Below, in pieces: positions 45,575-55,721 of a stretch of DNA of 64,000 nt. The number at the start of each line of letters is the position of its first letter. The first letter of the stretch is position 1. Under the pieces are notes generated by a model that worked only from the letters and a program-made list of their open reading frames with translations, had not been told where the DNA came from and made no database searches. The position numbers and the translations under genes were made by a program. This DNA comes from Flavobacterium taihuense (lineage in GTDB: Bacteria; Bacteroidota; Bacteroidia; Flavobacteriales; Flavobacteriaceae), in assembly GCF_019351435.1 (NCBI RefSeq), contig NZ_JAHWYN010000009.1:1-64000 (forward strand), given 5' to 3'.

Positions 45575-45958
45575 TTATTTTTTGTCATTTGTATATATAA
45601 TCCGTTTGAATTCTGGATCTTCTCCGAAATTTAAGACTAATCCAACTTCAATTTCTGTTGCCTTCAAATAATTCATTAATTGTGCCACATGAACATTCAT
45701 AAGCAATTCACAAGCTTTAAGTTCAACTATGACTTTGTCTTCAATTAACAAATCAGCATAATATTCACCAACTAATTGATTCTTAAAATAAACTTTAATT
45801 TGCTTTTGAGCTTCAACTTTATAGCCTAGGGATCTTAGTTCAAAATACATCGCATTTTGATACACCTTCTCCAAAAAACCATAACCGAGTTGATTATAAA
45901 CCACATAATAAGCTTTCAAAATTGAATCTGTTACATTTTTATAAAGTAAGTCTCCCAT
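45575..45958 (-). CDS. GxxExxY family protein (PD-(D/E)xK-like)
   Basis: 127 residues. The family signature is Gly27-x-x-Glu30-x-x-Tyr33 (GFLEKVY). A PD-(D/E)xK-like nuclease core is visible: Asp69 in YYADLLIED, then VELKA with Glu79 and Lys81, and later HVAQLMNYLKA. The family (PDDEXK_3/GxxExxY) has many paralogues per genome in Bacteroidota and no settled function; a DNA nuclease role is inference. It lies inside an inverted-repeat cassette between bioF and bioD and is not part of biotin synthesis. Confidence 0.93.
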   Translation of the reverse strand: MGDLLYKNVTDSILKAYYVVYNQLGYGFLEKVYQNAMYFELRSLGYKVEAQKQIKVYFKNQLVGEYYADLLIEDKVIVELKACELLMNVHVAQLMNYLKATEIEVGLVLNFGEDPEFKRIIYTNDKK

Positions 45959-45960
45959 AA

Positions 45961-45988
45961 TAAATCTGTGTCAACCATGGGCTAATAT
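45961..45988. repeat. Right terminal inverted repeat of the cassette
   Basis: Plus strand starts TAAATCTGTG and ends CCATGGGCTAATAT; contains the bioF stop codon (45982-45984 on the opposite strand). Confidence 0.8.
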
Positions 45989-47118
45989 ACAAAGCTACTC
46001 AACAACGTCAATACTTTGCTTATATCTTCTTTAGTATTATAGCTATGCAAACAAAAACGCAACCTTTCCTGCCCTTCGGGAACGGTTGGCGAAAGTATCG
46101 CTTTAACATCAAATCCATTTTCTTGCAATGCAGCAGCAATACTTTTTACTTTCTCATTTCCAGGAATAATCACACTTTGGATAGCCGATTTACTACGAAC
46201 AAAAAGCGGATTCAAATACAACATCTTTTTTATCTGATTAAAAAAGACAATATTCTCCCGAAGAGATTCGAGAGTGTTTTTATCTTTTTCTAAATGCCGA
46301 TAACCCAATAAAATAGTAGCTACTGAATGTGGAGAAAGTCCTGTGGTATAAATGAAACTTCGGGCAAAATTAATGAGGTAGGACTTTAATTCATTCGAAC
46401 CCAAAACCACTGCTCCATGACAGCCCAAGCCTTTACCAAAAGTCATAATTCGGGCAAATATTTTGTCTTGCAATAGCAAATGCTGAATTAAACCTTCCCC
46501 TTTTTCTCCAAAAACTCCCAAAGCATGTGCTTCATCAACTACTAAATAGCAATTGTATTTTACAGAAACAGCAGCCAGTTCTTCCATATTTGGACAATCT
46601 CCGTCCATAGAAAAAACCGATTCGGTTACGATGTAAATTAAAGAGTTAGGATTCCGTTGAATCAACAATTCCAAATCCTCAAAATCATTGTGTTTGAATT
46701 TGTAAGCCTTAGCATTAGATAATTGAATTCCGTCCCGAATGGAAGCATGACAAAGCTCATCATACAAAATCAAATCACCTTTTTGCGGAACTGCACTAAA
46801 GAAGCCTACGTTTGCATCATAACCGGAATTGAATATCAATGCCGAATCAGATTGATGGAATTGAGCAATATAATTCTCTGTTTCTGTATATAAAGAGTGA
46901 TTTCCTGAAAGTAAACGCGATCCAGTAGCCCCATTGCTTTTCATACCTCGATCTAATAAAAATTGATGGGTCTCGCTAAAAATCGCTTCGCACTTTGAAA
47001 AACCAATATAATCATTCGATGCAAAATCGATCAAATCATTCTGTTTCGGAAGTAATCGTAATGATTTATTTTGCTTTCGTGTTTCGAGTTTGTCGCTAAG
47101 TTTTTTTGGAAAATTCAT
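45982..47118 (-). CDS. bioF: 8-amino-7-oxononanoate synthase
   Basis: 378 residues. PLP enzyme joining pimeloyl-ACP/CoA and alanine, the first step of ring assembly. Motifs: FASNDYIGFS near 33-42, GSRLLSGNH, HASIRDG, VVDEAHALGVFG, and the PLP Lys in MTFGKGLGCHGAVV. The stop TAG falls in the right inverted repeat of the cassette. It starts only 24 bp after the upstream outer-membrane gene, so it may be cotranscribed with it. Confidence 0.96.
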   Translation of the reverse strand: MNFPKKLSDKLETRKQNKSLRLLPKQNDLIDFASNDYIGFSKCEAIFSETHQFLLDRGMKSNGATGSRLLSGNHSLYTETENYIAQFHQSDSALIFNSGYDANVGFFSAVPQKGDLILYDELCHASIRDGIQLSNAKAYKFKHNDFEDLELLIQRNPNSLIYIVTESVFSMDGDCPNMEELAAVSVKYNCYLVVDEAHALGVFGEKGEGLIQHLLLQDKIFARIMTFGKGLGCHGAVVLGSNELKSYLINFARSFIYTTGLSPHSVATILLGYRHLEKDKNTLESLRENIVFFNQIKKMLYLNPLFVRSKSAIQSVIIPGNEKVKSIAAALQENGFDVKAILSPTVPEGQERLRFCLHSYNTKEDISKVLTLLSSFVY

Positions 47119-47142
47119 AAAAGCAAAGTTATAAAAACGAAC

Positions 47143-47895
47143 TTAACTTTTAGGCAAAGTGCCTTTCTCTTCTAATGCTTTCTTTTCTGCTGCTTTTTTA
47201 GCTGCTTTGCCTTTCCCAATAGGAAGTCCAGCAGTTACATATAACGAACGATTGTATTGGTCTTGATTAATATCTCCCTTCAAAAGAGGCACTAATCCAT
47301 AATAGTATTGCAATCCTAGATTGATGCCACTACCAACTTTTAATCGATACCCAAGACCAACAGCCAGACCAGCATCAACAACATGAATTTTATCTCGTAT
47401 ATTGTTTTTATAAACTACATCTTCGCCATCGTAATTTTGATGGAACTCATCAAACGCTCTTGACAACAAACCTAATTGAGTTCCAGCCTTGACATAAATA
47501 TTATTATCAAACTTGTATTTTATCATTAAAGGAACATTAAAGTAATTTATTTTTCTTTTAACGGATCCTTCGGCAAATACGGCATCCAATTTTTCGTCAT
47601 TCAATGAATAAACAGCAATCCCTTCTGCACCCATTGTCGACTTTACGATAACTCCTGTATTGAAAATCCAAGAGGGATTTTTCAAATTAAAATCAAAATA
47701 AAAGCCCAAATTAAAATCGGTTCTATAATCTGCATTATCCAGATTTGAAATAGTAGAAAAATTAGCACCTCCCTCCAAACCAAATTCAATATTGGGTGAA
47801 TTCAATTTATCACCAAAAATAAGCGAAATTAAAACTTGCGATTGAGCAGCATGAAAATTAAAAAACAATGCAACGAAGAATAGAACTTTTTTCAT
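47143..47895 (-). CDS. Outer-membrane beta-barrel protein (PorT-like)
   Basis: 250 residues from MKKVLFFVALFFNFHAAQSQ at 47895; an upstream ATG at 47928 would put 11 non-hydrophobic residues before the signal peptide. Repeated amphipathic strands with aromatic ends (FGLEGGANFSTIS, FNLGFYFDFNLK, NYFNVPLMIKYKF, YVKAGTQLGLLS, GLQYYYGLVPLL) match small Bacteroidota barrels of the PorT/outer-membrane protein beta-barrel type. The tail is Lys/Ala-rich (GKAAKKAAEKKALEEKG), odd for a barrel end, so the last strand is followed by a soluble extension. Exact role unknown. Confidence 0.75.
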   Translation of the reverse strand: MKKVLFFVALFFNFHAAQSQVLISLIFGDKLNSPNIEFGLEGGANFSTISNLDNADYRTDFNLGFYFDFNLKNPSWIFNTGVIVKSTMGAEGIAVYSLNDEKLDAVFAEGSVKRKINYFNVPLMIKYKFDNNIYVKAGTQLGLLSRAFDEFHQNYDGEDVVYKNNIRDKIHVVDAGLAVGLGYRLKVGSGINLGLQYYYGLVPLLKGDINQDQYNRSLYVTAGLPIGKGKAAKKAAEKKALEEKGTLPKS

Positions 47896-47954
47896 GTTTT
47901 GATATTTATCAATTTTATTAAAACTCAATTCTACTTTTTTTCTGAATCATTAAA

Positions 47955-49076
47955 TTACAATCCGAAACGGTATTGAAAACTTGTCATGAACTGGGTACGG
48001 GTTCCTAAAAAACCACATTCGGCTCGTAACATGAAGTGTCTGCTGAATTGATATTGAGTTCCTAAAATGAAATTCCACATATCTTTAGGCGCTTTTTCAA
48101 GGGAATACTGTACTGTAGAAGTTTCGGCAGTACTCAATGCCCCATCAATCCCATTCAAAAGATTCCCAGCTGTATCTAATGCTCTATTAGCCGTTTCGTA
48201 TTTCGCTTTATTGGATGGTTTTGCTTGTTCGGCACTAGATAAACTATTCCACCAATCGTTCACTTGCGTTTGCTTGTCATTTACCGTAGCCAAACCCTGA
48301 TCCACATTGGCCTGAGCGCCATCAAGAGACAATACATCAGATAAAGCCAATGAACCATTTGTACCACTCTTTAAATGTACCCTAAATGCACCTGCCCAAA
48401 CCGCAATATTGGTATCAGGTTTATTTAATTTAAATGTTTTTCCTAGTCTTGGACCAAAAACAAAACTAAGAGCTGGTTTGTCGAGAGCATTTATGTCAGT
48501 CCATGCCACATTCATGTCAAGGGCTAACCAACCTCCGCCAATTCCAATCGTAGGAGTCATTCCCAATCCAAAAGTTGTCCCTTCAAAATCAGCCTTTGAT
48601 TTAAATGAAGTGACTTCTGACCAATTATTGTCCGCATCCGGAATCCAAACTCCTGCATCAATAGTGGTAGACATTCTAGTTTTTCCGAAAATACCATAAA
48701 CATTCAAAAAAGGGAACAACCAAATATCTGGTCTAACATTGACTGCATATCCCGATGCTACGGCACTATTAAAGCGTATAATTTGATCCAAATCGTACAT
48801 TGGCCCATTATTGAAACCAACTTCCAAATTTTTTATGGTTAAATCGGATTCTTGCCAAAAGTAATTTATCGAAAGACCCGCAGAATAGGGCAATTGATAT
48901 CCTTTTTGAGTTGCTTTTTCTCCCCATATAGGCAAAGAATAAGGATACTCCTCTACTTTAAGACTATCCAAGAGAGCTGTGTTTTTTTTGCCTACCACTT
49001 TATTAGTGTAAACCTGAGAAAAACCTATAGCGCTTATTAACAAAAAAAGAAATATTAAAAATTTATTATTTTTCAT
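47955..49076 (-). CDS. Outer-membrane beta-barrel protein, function unknown
   Basis: 373 residues with signal peptide (FLIFLFLLISAIGFSQ). Many alternating strands (LSINYFWQES, TFGLGMTPTIGIGGGWLAL, LSFVFGPRLGKTF) and a C-terminal aromatic strand HFMLRAECGFLGTRTQFMTSFQYRFGL typical of outer-membrane barrels. A helical insert (about 250-320, QVNDWWNSLSSAEQAKPSN) interrupts the barrel. Could be a transporter or a lipid/solute channel; I do not recognise the family. It is followed after 26 bp by the other barrel gene. Confidence 0.7.
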   Translation of the reverse strand: MKNNKFLIFLFLLISAIGFSQVYTNKVVGKKNTALLDSLKVEEYPYSLPIWGEKATQKGYQLPYSAGLSINYFWQESDLTIKNLEVGFNNGPMYDLDQIIRFNSAVASGYAVNVRPDIWLFPFLNVYGIFGKTRMSTTIDAGVWIPDADNNWSEVTSFKSKADFEGTTFGLGMTPTIGIGGGWLALDMNVAWTDINALDKPALSFVFGPRLGKTFKLNKPDTNIAVWAGAFRVHLKSGTNGSLALSDVLSLDGAQANVDQGLATVNDKQTQVNDWWNSLSSAEQAKPSNKAKYETANRALDTAGNLLNGIDGALSTAETSTVQYSLEKAPKDMWNFILGTQYQFSRHFMLRAECGFLGTRTQFMTSFQYRFGL

Positions 49077-49192
49077 TGTACAAAATTTAAATTATTTATA
49101 CGCTTTAAAAATCATAAGGTAAAGTTAAAAAAAATAATCTGCCAAATTTTGTTATCTCTATATATTTTAATCACCAGTTAAAATTTAAGCAT

Positions 49193-49218
49193 AAAAAAAG
49201 CCTGACAAAAGTCAGGCC
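49193..49218 (-). terminator. Terminator next to the atpC remnant
   Basis: GCCTGAC (49200-49206) pairs with GTCAGGC (49211-49217), loop AAAA, T-run on the minus strand. Homologous to the weaker terminator after intact atpC. Confidence 0.85.
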
Positions 49219-49241
49219 TTTTTATTTAAAATAGAATTGTC

Positions 49242-49383
49242 TTAGTCCGCTAAAACAATTACTTTATTGTCTTTTAACTCAAGAGTACCTGAGGCAATTT
49301 CTAAAGTATAGTTTTGATCATTTACTTTGGTAAACAAACTGGCAGTTTCTTCGTTTAAATTAAAACCGGGGGAAGTAATATTC
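49242..49383 (-). pseudogene. atpC: Remnant of atpC (3' end only)
   Basis: 142 bases align without gaps to 52005-52146 (the 3' half of atpC) with 8 mismatches by my count. Encodes the last 46 residues (NEETASLFTKVNDQNYTLEI ... VIVLAD) and the stop. There is no start or N-terminal domain. The offset to the intact copy is 2,763 bp and continues through the terminator. Homology stops exactly where an inverted repeat (49383-49432) begins. Confidence 0.93.
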
Positions 49384-49432
49384 TAAGATGTAATCTTTTT
49401 GACTACGTTTTAAAGCACTTTTAACATCTTAG
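49383..49432. repeat. Inverted repeat at the breakpoint of the atpC remnant
   Basis: CTAAGATGT (49383-49391) and ACATCTTAG (49424-49432) form a perfect 9-bp inverted repeat around a 32-base loop. It starts where atpC homology ends, between the remnant and the SGNH gene. Could be the cassette end or a weak terminator. Confidence 0.7.
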
Positions 49433-49521
49433 TTTCAATAATAAGTGAACTTTTATATCAACTTATTTGAGTACAAAACACAATTAAAATAAAAAGCAAA
49501 ACACTTATGTCGGGCTTTAAT

Positions 49522-50436
49522 CTATTGTAATACTTTTTTTAAATCCTCAATTAACAATTGAGTTCTATAATCCACCCCGTCTTTATTCAAATGGTAAGGA
49601 GTATTAAACATCATTGCATCTGGAATTTTATATCTTTCAGCAGTTCCTAAAACAATAAAATCGTTTTTTCTATATTCCATCTCCACTCTATGAATAGAAT
49701 TGATAGACTTCATAAAAGAAACATCTTGATATCCTGGAAATGAAACAAACAACTGCGCCCCCTTTTTTTCAATCTCCAGAGCATACGCTTTGATATTCTC
49801 CAAAACAACTGTATTGTATTCCCCTTTAACCGCTTTAGATTTGAAGTTTTCCCTCTTCATCCCCCAGTGTGAAAAAGTATCACCATAATCATTAAATGAG
49901 TTAACACTATAAACTTTACTGTCTATAATATTTAAATACTCTGAAGGCTTTAATTTGGTAATGGCAAGTTTAGGCATATACGGAATAATATTGAAAAGCT
50001 GTTTAGAACTTAACAACGATATTTTTGAAAGATTCACATCAAATATAATTCTTAACAACTCTTCACTTCCGCGGTCATAATCTGAATAAAAATGAGAGTA
50101 CTCAGGAACTAGTACAACAACATCACCTTTTTTAACAAACTTTATGCTATTATCTAACATAAATTTCAGCGTTAAAGATGCATGTATTGCAGTGTTTATC
50201 GGATTTTTTCTTAAAGAATCTTTAATCAATTGACTATTCAATCCAAAGCTCAGATTAGATCCACCTACAAAAATTATTCTAGGAGACTTGGTATACTTTA
50301 ATAATGAATCTTTTTTAATGCTGGAAAAAAGCAAAGATTTAGTAGCCCTTGGTGTAGCTGGCAATAATATTGCTAATACTATAAAACCGAAAACAGGCAA
50401 TAAAAACCCGATTACTTTACGTACAAATATATTCAT
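49522..50436 (-). CDS. SGNH-like acyltransferase partner of MBOAT protein
   Basis: 304 residues. One N-terminal membrane helix (VIGFLLPVFGFIVLAILLP). FVGGSNLSFGLNS resembles SGNH block I (Ser in GGSN) and YHLNKDGVDYRTQLL near the end carries a likely catalytic His, as in DltD/AlgJ-like proteins. Probably the periplasmic partner that transfers acyl groups delivered by the MBOAT protein onto a polysaccharide. Starts 5 bp after the MBOAT gene on the same strand. No downstream polysaccharide genes are present, so the target is unknown. Confidence 0.75.
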   Translation of the reverse strand: MNIFVRKVIGFLLPVFGFIVLAILLPATPRATKSLLFSSIKKDSLLKYTKSPRIIFVGGSNLSFGLNSQLIKDSLRKNPINTAIHASLTLKFMLDNSIKFVKKGDVVVLVPEYSHFYSDYDRGSEELLRIIFDVNLSKISLLSSKQLFNIIPYMPKLAITKLKPSEYLNIIDSKVYSVNSFNDYGDTFSHWGMKRENFKSKAVKGEYNTVVLENIKAYALEIEKKGAQLFVSFPGYQDVSFMKSINSIHRVEMEYRKNDFIVLGTAERYKIPDAMMFNTPYHLNKDGVDYRTQLLIEDLKKVLQ

Positions 50437-50441
50437 ATGAA

Positions 50442-51893
50442 TTAAAATTGAAAATATATAAACTGTTGTTCCCCGCCAGCACTAAACCATAATATGATTA
50501 ATACTAAAGAATAATACATCACATATCTGTAAGATTTTTTCCAACTAGTATCCAAACCAGCTATTGCAAACTCTTTCTCCCTTCCCAACCATTCAATAAA
50601 CATAAAAGCAAAAATGAAAACAATACAAATCAAAACTCCTCCTTTATCTACAAGACCTGATATTGTAAAAAATGATTTAGAAAAGATTTTTGAAATATAG
50701 CTTAAAGCGGATTCGATATCCTTAGCTCTAAAAAAAATCCAAGCTATAACTGTTAAATTAAAAGTAAGCAACATTTCTAAAAGCTCTTTAAAACTTGGAA
50801 TCAATTTACCTTTTGCTACCGTATCCAGACTTTTTCGATTCGTATTAAAAATAATAGATGGCATAATGTATAAAGCATGTAGAAACCCCCATACAATAAA
50901 AGTCCAATTTGCACCATGCCAAAAACCACTTACCAAAAAGATAATAAATGTATTTCTAACTTTCGACCAAATTCCACCTTTACTTCCTCCTAAGGGTATA
51001 TACAAATAATCTCTAAACCAAGATGAAAGCGAAATATGCCAACGTCTCCAAAATTCAGCGATATTTCGCGAAAAGTATGGAAATGAAAAATTCTTTAAAA
51101 GCTCAATACCAAAGAGTCTTGCTGTTCCTAATGCAATATCGGAATATCCTGAAAAATCCCCATAAATCTGAAATGTAAAAAACAACGCTCCTAAAAATAA
51201 GCTACCTCCTGAATAGTCCCCAGAATTGTTAAAAATTTCATTTGCATATTTAGCGCACTGATCTGCTATCACAATCTTTTTAAACAAACCCCATAATATT
51301 TGCTTTAAACCGTTTACCAGTTTCGCATAATCAAAAATACGCTTTCTTTGAATTTGAGGAAGCAGGTGTGTCGCACGCTCTATCGGACCTGCAACTAACA
51401 AAGGAAAAAAACTGACAAAGACAGAATAATCTATAAAATTTTTTTCAGCTTTAATTCTTTCTTTATATATATCAATAACATAAGACAATCCATGAAAAGT
51501 ATAAAAAGAAATACCAACTGGCAAAATAACGTTTAGTGTCCAAGGATTTATAACAAATCCCAATTTAGATAAAGCTAATGCAGTTGAATCTATAAAAAAA
51601 TTATAGTATTTAAAAACAGCTAAGAAACCAAGATTAATGCCAATACTCAACCAAAACCAAAATTTTTTTGTTGTGTTATTTTTTGATTCAGCGATTTTAA
51701 TTCCAGAAAAATAATCCAACAAAGTAGAAAATATTAGCAAAAACAAAAACCTCCAATCCCAGCAAGCATAAAAAAAGTAACTAGAAAGAAGGAGTAGAAT
51801 ATTCTGATACTTAAGTTCTTTATGGGCAACAGACCAGTACAAAAAAAACACAATAGGTAGAAAAACGGCAAAACTTAGTGAATTGAAAAGCAT
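50442..51893 (-). CDS. MBOAT family O-acyltransferase (AlgI-like)
   Basis: 483 residues, many membrane helices. Moves an acyl group (usually acetyl) across the membrane for polysaccharide O-acylation. Signature regions: FWRRWHISLSSWFRDYLYIPLGG and the catalytic-His segment SGFWHGANWTFIVWG, with GPIERATHLLPQ upstream. Close to AlgI/DltB-type proteins. Lies directly after atpC, between the two copies of the atpC 3' end, which suggests it arrived with its SGNH partner as one cassette. Confidence 0.94.
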   Translation of the reverse strand: MLFNSLSFAVFLPIVFFLYWSVAHKELKYQNILLLLSSYFFYACWDWRFLFLLIFSTLLDYFSGIKIAESKNNTTKKFWFWLSIGINLGFLAVFKYYNFFIDSTALALSKLGFVINPWTLNVILPVGISFYTFHGLSYVIDIYKERIKAEKNFIDYSVFVSFFPLLVAGPIERATHLLPQIQRKRIFDYAKLVNGLKQILWGLFKKIVIADQCAKYANEIFNNSGDYSGGSLFLGALFFTFQIYGDFSGYSDIALGTARLFGIELLKNFSFPYFSRNIAEFWRRWHISLSSWFRDYLYIPLGGSKGGIWSKVRNTFIIFLVSGFWHGANWTFIVWGFLHALYIMPSIIFNTNRKSLDTVAKGKLIPSFKELLEMLLTFNLTVIAWIFFRAKDIESALSYISKIFSKSFFTISGLVDKGGVLICIVFIFAFMFIEWLGREKEFAIAGLDTSWKKSYRYVMYYSLVLIILWFSAGGEQQFIYFQF

Positions 51894-51962
51894 TTTAAGG
51901 TATCGTTAATTTAAAAAAATATTCTTTATGGTATCTTCCTTTAAACAATATAGCAAAAAAAA

Positions 51963-51981
51963 GCCAAACAATAAGTCTGGC
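51963..51981 (-). terminator. Imperfect terminator after intact atpC
   Basis: GCCAAAC pairs with GTCTGGC with one mismatch. Homologous to the perfect terminator at 49193-49218; probably leaky, so MBOAT may be read from the atp promoter. Confidence 0.55.
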
Positions 51982-52004
51982 CTTTGCTAATTATAATAAT
52001 CCTT

Positions 52005-52286
52005 TTAGTCAGCTAAAACAATTACTTTATTATCTTTTAACTCCAGAGTACCTGAGGCAATTTCTAAAGTATAGTTTTGATCATTTACTTTGGTAAACAA
52101 ACTGGCAGTTTCTTCGTTTAAATCAAAACTTGGAGCAGTAATATTAATCGTTCCTTTTTGCAACAATGAAACTATTGGAGCGTGGTTATTCAACATTTGA
52201 AAACGTCCGTCTACTCCTGGAACAGAAATAGAAGTGATTTCTCCTGCAAATAATTTCGCTTCTGGTGATACTATTTCTAAAATCAT
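52005..52286 (-). CDS. atpC: ATP synthase F1 epsilon subunit
   Basis: 93 residues, the short form lacking most of the C-terminal helical arm, common in Bacteroidota. Beta-sandwich with ILEIVSPEAKLFAGEITSISVPGVDGRFQMLNNHAPIVS; the end NKVIVLAD. Couples F1 to the c-ring and gamma. Follows atpD by 76 bp. Its 3' half is duplicated at 49242-49383. Confidence 0.96.
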   Translation of the reverse strand: MILEIVSPEAKLFAGEITSISVPGVDGRFQMLNNHAPIVSLLQKGTINITAPSFDLNEETASLFTKVNDQNYTLEIASGTLELKDNKVIVLAD

Positions 52287-52362
52287 AATTATTTAGTTAA
52301 TAGTTGATCGTTGATGGTTGGTGGTTGTTTCTAACAACTGACAACTAACAACTAACAACCAA

Positions 52363-53877
<1,515 letters not shown>

Positions 53878-53958
53878 TTATGTGTTTATTAAATAGCTAT
53901 TTAGGTTTATGAAATACAGCCCATCGAAATAGCTCGATTGGATACTTTTTTCAGAGTG

Positions 53959-53988
53959 CAAAGATAATTTTTTAAAATATAAAATCAA
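53959..53988 (-). promoter_or_regulatory. Promoter of atpD-atpC
   Basis: Minus strand TTG (53988-53986), 19-bp spacer, TATCTTTG (53966-53959): a full match to the Bacteroidota promoter. The leader is about 80 nt. Confidence 0.75.
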
Positions 53989-54096
53989 TATTTTTTTTTA
54001 TAAAAAAAGCTAAAATTTTATCGAATTGATTATTAAGCTGTTTCAAACTATCAAAACACACCTTTGAATACTATAAATGTCATTAAAAACAAAAAA

Positions 54097-54124
54097 AAAC
54101 CACCACGTCATAAACGGGTGGTTT
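54097..54124 (-). terminator. Terminator of the TonB receptor / SGNH lipoprotein unit
   Basis: AAACCACC (54097-54104) pairs with GGTGGTTT (54117-54124), with a long T-run on the minus strand. Confidence 0.8.
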
Positions 54125-54146
54125 CAATAACAATTGTAAATTAAAT

Positions 54147-55685
54147 TTATTGTATTGTTGCTGGATATTGGATTTGATAACTAGCCAAATCAACAGTCCT
54201 TAATGTTGCACCATATTTTGTGTTTATTGCATTCACGAAAAGATTAGCAATATACGCATATCCTCTCGGACTTGGATGAACTCCATCTAATGAGAAAGCA
54301 CCTCCTGTAACATAGGCAGCAGACATATGATAATTTCCAAAACGAACTCCTGTAGTTGCTAATTGAGTCATCGCTGATTTGGAATCTACAAAGGCCAAAC
54401 CTTTAGATTCAGCTATTGTAGCAATAGTGACATTATAAGCATCTGTAGCCACTTTAACCTCTGCAATTTCAGAAGCGATTAAAACGTGCTTATCCAATAA
54501 TGGAAAAGTAATTCCAAATTTATCAAGTGGAGCTGGATATCCTGTAGCACCTCCAATAACACCCCTTGTCGTCAACAGCACCAAATCAGCTTTAGTAGCC
54601 TGTCTAGCTTGCCCAAAAACCTGACCATAGGCAGCAGCTTTTGCAGCACCTAATGTAGGTGTAAATGCAGCAGTTAATTGTGCCGATAAATTTGGTAGTT
54701 TTTCATCTGATATCAACAATGGATTAGCCGCTGTTGTCGACAATAAATTAATTCTGTCGCCAGCTCCGAAAGCTGTCAAAGCTTGTTTTAAAGGACCGTA
54801 TAATTGTGCATTTAAAGCCGCGATTGTAGCATCTCCAACTGGAATACTTCCTCCACCTAATAAACTTGACGTAAGTGGATTAAAAGGAATAGTAGTAAAA
54901 TAAGGCAAAGTAGTTACGTAAGGTAAATTAGCCACCACGCCCTTTGCTCCAGTAGCTGTCAAATTAGTAGCTAGAGCGCTATAAACATTTGCAAAAACAT
55001 TTGGATCAGTGATATCATTCGCTCCATAAGTTGAAGGATCTAGGTTTCCTGTTTGATTCACACCAATACCGCCTGATGTAGCATATCCTAAAACATCATT
55101 TCCTCCAATAAACAAAGAAAAGAAACTTGGTGCTTGCACTAGTGCATCTGCTAATACCGTGGTTGTTCCCGAAGTAGCAAAACGAGCATAATATGGATTT
55201 GCCTTACCAATAGCCACTCCAGCAGTATTACCATATCCAGCCGCAATTAAGTGGTAACTTTTTGCACCAGGAATTCCTAAATTATTAAAAGGACCAGTTA
55301 AATGATTCGTCACTTCGGTAGTTGGAGTCCCTGAAACAGGAACCGGTCCTTTACCATTAAAATACAAACGCGGTCCAGCAATTACATTACCACCCAACAA
55401 TAATCCTCCAATATTATCAGCCATTAAAGGAGTTGTAAAAGCTCCTCCTCCCGCAGGAGCTAATTGTTGCGCCAATATATTTACATACGAATTTGCTTGA
55501 CCTTCTTTAAAAAGAGCTCCATCACTATATCCTGCAGCAAAAGAATCTCCTAACGCTACATATTTTGCAAAAGAAGCTGACCCTGGTGTTATAGGAATTT
55601 CTACTGGGGCCGAGTCCTCATCATTATTATTACATGCTACAAAGCTTAAAGAAACTAACAGTAGCCATTTGAAATTTTTTATCAT
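54147..55685 (-). CDS. SGNH/GDSL-type hydrolase lipoprotein
   Basis: 512 residues. Lipoprotein signal ending SLSFVACNNN (lipid on Cys18). Complete SGNH set: Ser48 in VALGDSFAAGYSDG, the Gly block in FNNLGIPGAKSYHL, Asn in FIGGNDVLGY, and Asp/His in DGVHPSPRGYAY near 465-476. Probably an outer-membrane esterase or lipase acting on lipid or acetylated glycans. It follows the TonB-dependent receptor by about 36 bp, so receptor and hydrolase probably work on the same substrate, which is unknown. Confidence 0.9.
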   Translation of the reverse strand: MIKNFKWLLLVSLSFVACNNNDEDSAPVEIPITPGSASFAKYVALGDSFAAGYSDGALFKEGQANSYVNILAQQLAPAGGGAFTTPLMADNIGGLLLGGNVIAGPRLYFNGKGPVPVSGTPTTEVTNHLTGPFNNLGIPGAKSYHLIAAGYGNTAGVAIGKANPYYARFATSGTTTVLADALVQAPSFFSLFIGGNDVLGYATSGGIGVNQTGNLDPSTYGANDITDPNVFANVYSALATNLTATGAKGVVANLPYVTTLPYFTTIPFNPLTSSLLGGGSIPVGDATIAALNAQLYGPLKQALTAFGAGDRINLLSTTAANPLLISDEKLPNLSAQLTAAFTPTLGAAKAAAYGQVFGQARQATKADLVLLTTRGVIGGATGYPAPLDKFGITFPLLDKHVLIASEIAEVKVATDAYNVTIATIAESKGLAFVDSKSAMTQLATTGVRFGNYHMSAAYVTGGAFSLDGVHPSPRGYAYIANLFVNAINTKYGATLRTVDLASYQIQYPATIQ

Positions 55686-55721
55686 ACTCTATATTTTTAA
55701 GTTTTTGTCTTGTCTTTTTAA

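Larger units (their letters stand above)
45521..45988 (-). mobile_element. 468-bp inverted-repeat cassette carrying a GxxExxY gene
   Basis: Bounded by 28-bp imperfect terminal inverted repeats: 45521-45548 and 45961-45988, 24 of 28 positions matching when inverted, with ATATTAGCCCA identical at both tips. It carries one gene. It sits exactly between bioF (whose TAG stop is supplied within the right repeat) and bioD (whose ATG follows the left repeat). No transposase is encoded, so it would move in trans if mobile. Its reading direction is that of the bio genes. Confidence 0.75.

Noticed and set aside
43575..47118. Whole bio region as horizontally acquired
   Set aside because: Base composition and codon style look like the surroundings; only the small GxxExxY cassette shows insertion marks.
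49242..49383. A second functional atpC
   Set aside because: Only the last 46 codons exist, with no start or N-terminal sandwich.
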